Positions 40,401 to 49,800 of a stretch of DNA of 64,000 nt are shown in pieces. Position 1 is the first letter of the stretch. Every line of letters starts with the position of its first letter. Both the position numbers and the translations under genes were made by a program. The stretch is from the NCBI GenBank assembly GCA_964020155.1, contig OZ026564.1:1953523-2017522 (forward strand). The letters are read 5' to 3'. The stretch is from Chondrilla cf. caribensis. Taxonomy: Eukaryota; Porifera; Demospongiae; Chondrillida; Chondrillidae. Under the pieces are notes generated by a model. That model was not told the DNA's origin. It ran no database searches and saw only the letters and a program-made list of their open reading frames with translations.

Positions 40401-43268
40401 ATGTCTGGTGTCCAGGCATTATCATTATGTACAGTAACTGATAAATTTTCAGACAAATTTAGTTCTGAACACTCGTATCTTTGTGAATACTGAGATTATG
40501 GACTTGAAACAAGTACCATTATGTAGCTCTTCTTCCTCTTCATGTTGTTATGAAATTGCCTAGCAATTATCATTTGATTGCTTTGTAGCACATATTTAGA
40601 GGCTGCCGCTGGCAGCCCCTATATTGTTTTCATTTCGACTTCCGACATGTAGCGCTCGACCGATACCGTATACCGGAAATATTGGCGGACAGAATATTTG
40701 GCAGTTTGTCGCATTTTAGGGTATTGGCGGTTTTTATTTTGGCTGATGGCAAACCCAGGTTATAATTATATTCATAGCCGCAGTTACTGTCTTATCCAAT
40801 ATAAAAACTTCAACGCTTGAAATGACTTTAAAAAATGGAGTTTTCGATCAACAGCTGTATTCTGTTCCTTTCTCTTGAAGTACTGGTACATCGCCATGAT
40901 ATTATTCGAGCCACACGGACACACAACGTCGAGATTACGTCACTTTATTGTGAAGTAATCCTGACCTTTGCATGGGTGCTATTATTTGGCGAATATTATG
41001 TTACCGGTAGTCGGTCAAACCACCAAACTGCCAAAATGAAATGACCACCAATATTTCCGATTATATGGTATATATATATATTTATATATGTATAATATGT
41101 GTTTCTACGCGTAACCGCAACAGTGAATTTGTATTGTAATTTATATTGTGCAAAATAAAGATGGCCGATTATGAACACCAATAATTAGAAATTGGGCTAG
41201 AATTTGTGCGCTGAAGCTCCGTCAAATGTAATATCTTCAGTGAAGGTACTTATGAACTTAAGAAAGACGTCCAAGTAATTCGAGTGCAGGGGGGCAGCAG
41301 CCCCACAAGTTTTTTAACTCGAATTACTTGTTTTGTTAGTGTCCAAAATCAACCTATACCAGGACAATTCAATCAATTACTGGACAAGAACTAAAACATG
41401 ATTCACGCATTGTGAAATGTCCGGAAAACCTCAGAATATCTATACATGTCTACTGTAAAATATGAAAGTTCGATATGGACATGCATTATTTTGAGGAAAT
41501 TTGAACAAGTTATTTGACCCTCTATCATGGACCAGATTTTGAACAAATTATGTTGCCAGTTAAAACTTATTTTGATAAATTACACCATTCAGCCTATATA
41601 AATTACTAAAAATAGTATAATAATATAATCAGTCAAAATTTGATCTCTCACTGAGACCAATTTCATAGACAATGTGAAGAGAAAGAAGAGCTACAAAATG
41701 GCACTTGTTTGAAGTCCACAGCCTCAGTAGTTGTGGATATACCAGTGTCCGGAATTCAAATAGTTACTCTACTCCCGTCATTGATTCAGTTGTATAATAT
41801 TATTACTTTATTTTGCCCACTCCAGTTGGTGTTGACCTACCAGACAGAGAGTACAACTCTTCTGTTCCACCTGGACAGTCATCCACATCTGTCAGGATAC
41901 TTTTCAATCCTGATGATGTTTATGAGCTAACAGAAACATTTCAACTGGTGTTGACTCCCAGCACAAGAAGATACAATGTGGTTCCAGCCTCACCATTCAG
42001 AGCAGTTGTACAAATAGCAAATGATGACAGTGAGTTGTTGTGGGATTGATATCCATGAAGCAATTATGTGTGTAGTAACAAGGGTATTAATAGCTCATCT
42101 GGCCTTGATGGGACTGTCTGGGATGTTCCCCCACCATTCTCTTCCTCTTTATTAGTGCTAATGGTGTTCTTCGACCGTGAGAGGTATAGTGTATCAGAGG
42201 ATGCTGGAGTGGCTGAGATCACAGTTCACTCCACCAAACTTCACACACTCAGGTACACCATTATAGTGACTGCTGCTGATGGTAGCGCTGCAGGTGAGTT
42301 TTACACACAACCACTCAATTGAACAACAGTTTAACATGAATAATGAAATGTGGTATAAATTCATCCATCTACACAGTACATTACCATTGAATCCATAATC
42401 TGTCCAATTTCCTTATGTTGTATGAATAACATTCATATATACAGTACTGTATGCATGTATGTTCTGTATGTACAGTATTTACTTACAATATGCATATATT
42501 TCTTCTCATTACTTGTTGTGTACTATGGTGATGTACTTACTAGACTAAGTGTAAATGAAGTTCATTCTGCCTAGAACTGACTATTGTCAATGTATAAGAG
42601 TTATGGACTAATTCTCCTTATTGATATACATACTGTACATACCTACATAATGTTATAATCTAATATTATGTTCCAAGTAATTTAATTTGTGTGCATGGTA
42701 CCGTACATGTGTATTCACATACAATCTCTGGAGTATATTTAAAGTATACATGACTTACTACTTTATTTGCTCGATGCCATGGATGCAGTTAATGAAGATT
42801 ACCTTGGCAACAGATTTCAAATTACATTCCCAGTTGGTAGTCAGAGTGTGACATTTGACATTCCCATTGTCAATGACACTGTATTTGAAGGACAAGAGTT
42901 CTTCAATCTGAGAATCGTAATTCCACAAGAAGCAGCAGACATCGGAGTGGAACCTGGTGTCCCAATTGATGCTTTTGTGGACATCACGGACGAAGAGAGT
43001 GAGTCCAGGCGGTATCGTAGTATGGTGGAGCCTTTCTATAATGATACCAAACTGTGTCCCAGTGTAGTACTGTAGTGTATTAAGAGACCTGAGAATTGAA
43101 GATATCTTTATAATGTGGTAAAGTTAAGGTCATAATGTGTCCTTGATGGAGAGGTTCCACTGTAATAATATTTATTATATAATACATTTTTGACAATTAT
43201 CTACATGAGTTAGCACTGTATAGTGAAGTGGACACACACATGTACACACGCATGCACACGCACACACA

Positions 43269-43353
<85 letters not shown>

Positions 43354-43507
43354 CACAACACACATGTACATCACCCTAGTCTATGTCTGCTTGTCACTCT
43401 TACTCTTCATATCATGTACTTCAACAGGGACAGATAAAGCTGTTCCTGCCTCCCAAACTCAGACTCTTCTTGGAGTAATCCTTTTCATTGTTTTTATTGT
43501 GATTTGA
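32998..43507 (+). CDS. gene B: Calx-beta protein with C-terminal hydrophobic anchor (10 exons, 551 aa)
   Basis: Exons: 32998-33067, 34353-34547, 35371-35580, 35948-36097, 36482-36712, 39604-39771, 41826-42029, 42156-42293, 42789-42998, 43428-43507. Total 1656 nt, all introns phase 1. It has a signal peptide (MMYRSSVIAILIILGL, cleavage near ALA), then four Calx-beta modules at residues ~24-159, 159-286, 286-410 and 410-526. These correspond to gene A modules 1, 2, 3 and 17. The last exon matches the gene A transmembrane exon but stops TGA right after LLGVILFIVFIVI. The basic stop-transfer and cytoplasmic exons of gene A are missing. The product could be a tail-less membrane protein, could be processed as a GPI-type C-terminal signal, or could be released. 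The start is the first of two adjacent ATGs. Introns 5 and 6 carry large transposon insertions. The outer half resembles gene C so closely that recent duplication is clear. Confidence 0.82.
33068..34352 (+). other. gene B intron 1
   Basis: Paralogous to gene C intron 1 and to part of gene C intron 7 (CTCGAGTCTCGGATAGG, GATGCTTCGAAG, TTTATGTGATCCGTCT-type blocks). Near 33690-33855 it holds an inverted-repeat MITE-like stretch with ends ACAGTAAAACCTGTATAAT and TTATAATGAGTTCCACTGT. No exon seen. Confidence 0.5.
34353..35580 (+). other. gene B Calx-beta module 1 (exons 2-3)
   Basis: Starts ICFEGTPMQTSSGPFYRF. The second half has GVDFTPTPSGGSSGRF and LDDVACENPEDF and ends IRDST. Exon lengths are identical to gene A module 1 (195 and 210 nt). 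Confidence 0.78.
35948..36712 (+). other. gene B Calx-beta module 2 (exons 4-5)
   Basis: VGFTTSTTSVREDTPG, then PCIAQRCADGTAYDL, EIDGHRECRILL and RVTDDE. The second half is 231 nt, with two extra codons relative to gene A. Confidence 0.78.
37190..37520 (-). mobile_element. hairpin-ended repeat element, reverse copy with palindromic core
   Basis: Carries the terminal block ending in CTCGAATTACTTG (reverse orientation), ATCAGCCATCTTTATTTC, the 84-bp palindrome and AGTCGAAATGAAAACAATATA. The same landmarks, in reverse order and orientation, occur at 40598-41330 and 18957-19271. Confidence 0.6.
37367..37500. repeat. two adjacent palindromes, including a perfect 84-bp palindrome
   Basis: 37417-37500 reads CCGGTATGTAACGCTCGTCC, then alternating AT, then GGACGAGCGTTACATACCGG and is its own reverse complement. 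Immediately upstream, 37367-37386 and 37395-37414 are 20-bp perfect inverted arms around an 8-nt loop. Confidence 0.9.
37715..38975 (-). pseudogene. non-LTR retrotransposon (LINE) reverse-transcriptase fragment
   Basis: On the minus strand the frame contains successive reverse-transcriptase landmarks: QSGFRNKHST, FLDLSEAFDSVDH, GVPQGSVLGPNLF, LFADDTTI (the xADD active-site box), then LGCIINQHLTWDNH and the C-terminal LPLFNYCDVVW region. All lie in one frame but are interrupted by two TAA codons (near 38507 and 38210). No endonuclease domain is seen upstream, so it is 5'-truncated and inactive. Jockey/CR1/L2-type animal LINEs share these motifs; the clade is not resolved. It is antisense within gene B intron 5. 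Confidence 0.82.
38948..39205. repeat. foldback: ~40-75-bp inverted arms around ~110 bp
   Basis: 38979-39018 (GACACCTCGCTATCCACAAT...) pairs with 39128-39166 (...TATCGTGGATAGCGAGGCGTC). Weaker pairing extends outward to GTTCGAACC words on each side. The left arm overlaps the start of the LINE fragment. Confidence 0.65.
39604..42029 (+). other. gene B Calx-beta module 3 (exons 6-7)
   Basis: FLRFDMNVYKEDEDEGG, then GVDLPDREYNSS, PDDVYELTETFQLVL and IANDD. The 2-kb intron between contains the hairpin-ended element at 40598-41330. Confidence 0.8.
40598..41330 (+). mobile_element. hairpin-ended repeat element, full copy defined by an empty site
   Basis: Begins with a small stem (GGCTGCCGCTGGCAGCC) and ends with the stem CAAGTAATTCGAGT...ACTCGAATTACTTG. 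The paralogous gene A intron at about 29141-29151 reads straight through (CACATATTTTTGTTAGTGTC) without the 733 bp, with a length difference of about 2 T suggesting a 2-bp duplication. No coding region. The class is unresolved; a terminal hairpin is reminiscent of Helitrons, but the ends do not match the usual TC...CTRR. Confidence 0.7.
42156..42998 (+). other. gene B Calx-beta module 4 (exons 8-9)
   Basis: VFFDRERYSVSEDAGVAEI, then VNEDYLGNRFQITF, VNDTVFEGQEFFNLRI and ITDEES. Counterpart of gene A module 17 with identical exon lengths (138 and 210 nt). Confidence 0.8.
43226..43360. repeat. (CA)n microsatellite
   Basis: About 135 bp in intron 9 of gene B, at the position homologous to the gene A tract at 30918-31012. 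Confidence 0.92.
43428..43507 (+). other. gene B terminal anchor exon with premature end
   Basis: RTDKAVPASQTQTLLGVILF then IVFIVI and TGA. The gene A exon continues for about eight codons to KCKRK and a GTGAG donor. In gene B those codons are missing, while the former donor GTGAG still follows the stop directly. Confidence 0.75.
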
Positions 43508-43611
43508 GTGAGATGAACATTTATGTGGGGACTAGGCCTAGCTATAGCTGGATTACACCAGTTAACAGTCAAATTTTATACTGTACCAAATGGCAATGAT
43601 AATACTGTTTT

Positions 43612-43829
43612 ACATTAAATTTTATGGTTTGTAATGAATATCGTTATCGCATAATACGCTGTGGACACAAATTACTGGGATCGAAGGTCAGTCCCATGAC
43701 CAAGCCACGACAAAACAATTGAAAGAGATTGGTTATCTGGGGCGATCAGTCGGAGACTTTGCTCTGTAGAGTAATCGATCGCGATCGTTTGGCTGTGAAT
43801 CCAAGCGGCATTCAAACTGGTCTTGTGTG
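43612..43829 (+). promoter_or_regulatory. gene C promoter / 5' UTR, conserved with gene B
   Basis: Shares TAATGAATATCGTTATCG, AATACGCTGTGGACACAAAT, GACCAAGCCAC and ATTCAAACTGGTCTTGTGTG with 32714-32997. Only about 320 bp separate the gene B stop from the gene C start, so the intergenic region is compact. Confidence 0.55.
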
Positions 43830-46800
43830 ATGATGTACAGATCGTCTGTTATTGCGATTTTGGTCATCTTGGGACTCTCGGGTAACGTAGCACTGGCTGG
43901 TAAGTTTAGTTCTGTTGGGGTGAGGTACAAGATACAAATACGTATATAGGCACTGGATTTCTCCTCCCTGAGATGTTTTTTATGCCAGTGTACGTCAGTG
44001 TTCTTGCATGTCAGTGAGTTCCGTCTATAATAATATTCTCTGTAACGATCTAATATCTGCTCGAGTCTCGGATAGGTTAATTTGATAATTATTATTATAA
44101 CTAACGGAAAATTTTAGATGCTTCGAAGCGCCATCCTTCTAGATCTAGTATGACGGGCTTTTTATGTGATCCGTCTAGGACTAGGGTTCATTGTTCAACC
44201 AGTCGGGTTGTAGTTGTGGAATCTACGAGACTAGGTTATTTTCAGTATGATATTAGACTTCGTTTACTTTTTGGGAATGACAAGTAAGCACAATTAGATT
44301 TCACCTTTTACTGATCTGATCCAAGAGTGTGGGTACTTTTTTCAGCTGTATTTTGTATGGAATGCATATGACCACATGAAAGAATGTGTATACCTGATGA
44401 TAAATAAATGAAAATCCCCCAAAGTTTGTCTAAACAGCCAATTGAAAACAGTTAAAAAGTTAATACACAAGGTTGCAATGACCAGATCCTCAAAAAGGGC
44501 ACCCCAGACAGCTGTTTTGCTCTCATTTGAGCTCATCAGTGTGGTACACCCTGTACATCATTTGGATGACTGTCCTCATCTTGCCATTCCAACACACAAG
44601 TGAACACTTGTGGTCTTCATGATAAGAGAGGATGAAGGAGGCTTACAGTCAAGGCATGACTGTGTGCTCTAACTTTTGTCAACATTTTTCATGTTATACT
44701 TGCACCGCTGTGTTCTGAATTTCAATATCATATGTCATTGATTGATATATGACAAATGAAGGTAAGCATAAACTTAGTGTTCTGATGCTGTCTCCCTCTA
44801 CCTTGGTTTCACAAACATGTCACAAATGCTGTGAAACCAGTATAATATATGATAAAATACATTATAACATTATAATATAATAATAATATAGACCCCATTG
44901 CAAGGGACCAGGTATAGGTGGTCTCTAAAGACAGGTGGTCTTTATACAGTGGTACTTCACTATGGTTTGAATGATACAGTGGACAATTCAATAATGGTCA
45001 CTCATAAGTGATTTTTGTGTAGAGGTGGTGTTTGTAATAGGTTTCACTGTATTCATACACTGTATACACTGATGGTGATAGTTGAATTGCATGTGTCACA
45101 TCACATGCATTGATGGAGTCGGAGGAAATCATTTAATGTGAAGAGTTGAGAAACTTGTGCTAAAATATGACACCATGATTGATTTTCACTCTAAAAACAA
45201 TTATTCATTCAAATCGTTAGAATCTCCAACATAATAGTGCATTTGCAATAATTCGTCACCTTTATTGAATGACAGTGTGCAATTTGGCCTGGAAGTTCAG
45301 AAGCCATAGAAATTCCCTCAACTGTGTACACATATTTTTTATGCTTGAATGCTCATGAAGGTCACCCTCTGAAGCACTTCTTGCACACTCATTGTTCATT
45401 TCAGGTGATTCAGGGGAGGCTTAGTCATAAGTCTACCTCGAAATATTGCAATTGAATTACATTTCATAATTTTGTAATAATACACTGTAGTCTCACACCA
45501 GTGAGACCACACGTGTGGATTCAATCCTAGGTTCTATATAATAGTGATTCGTAAATGTATGGAACGCAACCTGCCAGGGGAGAAAGGAGAAAGAGACAAA
45601 AAGGTTGAATGTGTTCCATACATTAATGAACCACCAGTACATTCTATAATAATATAATATTTAAAACCTATGATTAAATCCACACAGATGTGTGGTCTCA
45701 TGAACTGGTGTGAAAATGCACTTGGCAGTACCACCAGTGCAGTATGAAAGAAGAATTGAGAGGGGGGGTTACTGTGGTGGCTTGTGGCACAGTGGTTATG
45801 GTGAGTACAGCCAGATACCCTGGGTTCCAGTACCTTAACTGCCAGTTTTCTTCTCTTTTCTCCTTTCTCCCTTGGCTGGTTGCATTTTATACATTGAATG
45901 AAACATCAGTACTCCTGCTTCTATGTAATAATATATACATTGCAACATAGTATGAGTCGCTATGAGTACAAAATGGTGGAATTTTGGAGTTGAAGTCAAT
46001 CAGCTTTGGCTAAACTGCACACCATGCATATGGTGGTGCATGTAATCCATCAAATCCACCATAATAGTGGAATATTTCCACCTATGCTTTGTATGTCTGT
46101 ATATAGACTTTTTACAGAGGTGTTTTTTCTAGGGTTGATCAAGTTGATATAGTGGATAGTTTGATAATGGTCACTCAAGACAGGTGGTCCTTTAACAGGT
46201 TCTGCAGTATTATTATATACATTACCATCAAATAACAGCTCTTTCTTCCATTTGCAGTGATATGCTTTGAAGGAACACCTCTACAAACATTCTTCAGAGC
46301 TTTCTACAGGTTCAGTAGTGATGAATCCGATGGACAAATTTGTGTTATTGTTAGTAGAGAAGAGGGTGACTGTGAGTCCTTCCAATATGTGGTCTCAGAA
46401 TTAGCAACTCCTATATTTGGTGGTGCTACAGCTGCTGGTGAGTTTGTATAAAGGATCATTATTCCAAGATATCTTCCTCATAATGTACATATCATATCCA
46501 GATGTTAGAATTACTGTATTTGTACACGTGAAAAAGTATTCATAAACATAAAATACATATCACTCTGTCACATTCATGTACATCATGTATTCATGATCTA
46601 TGCAGTTTATGTAAATTGTTGGATGGTTAGATGAATTGGACACATAAGTATTCTGCACAGGATATCATTTCTACAGTACACATGGTATACTGCTACCATC
46701 TTTCCACACATGAATGTATACATAATATGTACATACATGAACACTATTTATCAGTTACCCTCATATTGAAATACTATACATAATACTATGTATGTATGTG

Positions 46801-49800
46801 TGCAACATATTTGTTGCATTTGTACAGTTATACAGCTTCCATCTGGCCTGATAGCCTGTCCCTATGTACCTTCCTAATATCAGCCCAGGGACACCTGTAG
46901 GGATGGTCTACCTGCCAGACATGTTCTTGAAGAGTTGAACTCCACATCATGTACTTTTTGTTCTTATGTATACATAGCGGGAGTGGACTTCACCCCAACA
47001 CCAAGTGGAGGATCCTCAGGTAGTTTTCCTCAGAATTCTACTGTCACAGAACTTTGTGTGAATATAACCCTGGATGATGTTGCTTGCGAGAATACAGAAG
47101 ACTTCAGGATTAGGTTGATTTCACTCAACCCAGTAAATTGCACTGTTTGTAGCGCTGAAGCAATAGTAACCATTAGGGACTCCACAAGTGAGACTGTGTA
47201 ACAACACAACCAGTGCCACACACCATTTACATGCAATCATGATTAACATGATGCTGTTCACTATACAGTCAAAGCCACCTACAATGGTCATCTATCTAAA
47301 GTGGTCATTCTGATAGTCTCAAAATATTATCTGCCATGTTGTTGCATGTATTTCACTTAACACAGCAGCCACCTACCAATCCCAGCATGAATGGAGCTAC
47401 CATAGGTGACCTTAGAAGGTTCCATTATATTTCACCAAATAATGAATATTCACCTAATTTCGCCCACTGAATGAGCTATGAATGTTATTGTGTTACATAT
47501 TATGTATGTTATTATTGTCTTGTACCCTCTCCTGTAGCCATCACTGTGGGCTTCACTACAAGTACTACTAGTGTAAGGGAGGATGCTCCAGGAGTTTCAC
47601 TGATTGTTACTCGTTCCAGTAGAATACAGAACTTCAACTTAGCTGCATTGTCTGTGACGGAAGACCCAGATCAGGGAGGATGCATTGGTTAGTCAAGCAT
47701 CAGTTGTGTATCAGTTACATTCATGTAATTTTTTGACAATGTATACTGTACTCAGTCTGATTTTTAACCACATGTATGTAAGTATATTTCCCAAATCAAC
47801 AATTGGCATTTTTCATAAAAGACAAATCTTTGCAGCTGGTGCCTCCAAAGGAGAAAGTATTTGGCAATTAAGTACTCACTAATCAAAAGTCTTCTATGAG
47901 ATCTGTAAACGTATGAGAGTACGGCATTTAATCATGTACTTCTACAATATAGGGAATGTACCCATCTTAAAAATAATTAAATTCATGTGTTATATTAATT
48001 ATATTATTTTGTATTCATATTTCATGGTGTGTAATGTTGTTTTCTCATGTTGTGTCCTGTTCAGCTGCACCTGGGAGGATTTCATATCCTTGTATTGCTA
48101 AAAGGTGTCCAGATGGGACTACTACCGACCTCACTCAGGATGTAGTCAGAAGTGTGATACTCAGTCTGGTCGACGATGATAGTGAGATTGATTGTCACAG
48201 GGAATGCCGGATCCTGTTGAGTCCACAGCGAGGAAGTATGTGTAAATTCAATATTACAAGAGGAAGCATACAGCTTCGTGTAATGGATGATGAAGGTGAG
48301 TGTAGTGTCTCTTTTATTGCAGGCTTTGTCTGTTGTACCATTCTACAGTAGACTCACTTGCATGCATACTTTCATATCCATTTGCGTCTGATTCTAGTTC
48401 ATGTACACAAGTTACTTTTCCAGTTTATGCAAACACTGTAGAGAATATTGCTTGAATCACTATTTTGGTAGAGGTGTAATGTATTGAAATATTCTATTGA
48501 ATTGGAGTTCATATGAATGTATGTGGACTTCATTGTTTGCAATGTACGTTTTGTTGTTCTTATCACTTCATTTAGTCGTGTTTTTGAGATTTGATATGGA
48601 TTTCTTTGAAGAAGATGAAGATAAAGGAGGTGTTGATGTGACAGTTGAGATGGTTGGATTCGGATTTGTACCAATCACTGCTGGTGGTCCAGTTGACTTC
48701 AGTTTGAGAATTGTTGGTGGAACAGGAAGGTCTGCTGCTGAAGGTATATACATAATAGTAGTTGTTGCACTTATCACAGCTGTAGCATAGCTAGACAGGA
48801 TACAACATAGTTGTTCCTGGGTTTAATTGAGTACCATACATCATTCTGATTTTTGGCGTATACTTAGTCAGTCATAATTTTCACCTGAATAAATTTCAAT
48901 ACATTTGTACATGAATGTATGTATATACAGAACCTTGTACAGAGCTTATGAAAACATTACGTTGGTCTGCCACAATGTCAGGCCATAGGTCAGCTTAGAT
49001 GGTTATTTATCGTAATTAGAAGACAACAAACTGTAAGAAAAACTACATGATATATGTATACTCTAAGTCTGTGTTAACCAGTATGGTTCACACAGTCTAT
49101 TGTACAATGAAGTAGTGAGGTGTGATACAAAATGATATGAAGATATTTCAACTATATGTAGTGGGATCCTACAGTCCCTCTCAATTTCTTTAATGACATG
49201 GACAGACTGTCATTTGTTTATGACGTCATTCGAAAATGGTGACTTTTGATCAATTGCAAACTACGTAAACGACTTGCGTTAAGAAAAACTTCTATCAAAG
49301 ACTAGGCATAACACTCCAATTCAAAGGGATTGTGGGAGCGCCATGCCTGAACTTAGCTTCAGAGTAAAGTGTGAAATTCCTTCAGTCTGAATGAGAAACA
49401 CCATAATTTGAAGCAGTACCTGCTCCACATTTTTGTCCGGACATGTTCGAATTTGATCAATCGTGACAAAATTGTCTGGGAAATGTCCAATGTCCAGGCT
49501 TTATCATAAATCCTGTTGTACTCATATCATTATAATACTTTACTTTGCATGCCCACTCCAGTTGGTGTTGACCTACCAGACAGAGAGTACAACTCTTCTG
49601 TTCCACCTGGACAGTCATCCACATCTGTCAGGATACTCTTCAATCCTGATGATGTTTATGAGCTAACAGAAACATTTCAACTAGTGTTGACTCCCAGTAC
49701 AAGAAAATGTAATGTGGTTCCAGCCTCACCATTCAGAGCAGTTGTACAAATAGCAAATGATGACAGCCTGTGTGAGTTGTTTGTGGGATTAGTATCCATG

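Larger units (their letters stand above)
43900..46257 (+). other. gene C intron 1
   Basis: Non-coding. Paralogous to gene B intron 1 and to 50060-51735. Contains a foldback element (45488-45720) and a tRNA-derived SINE-like sequence (about 45755-45955). Confidence 0.55.
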
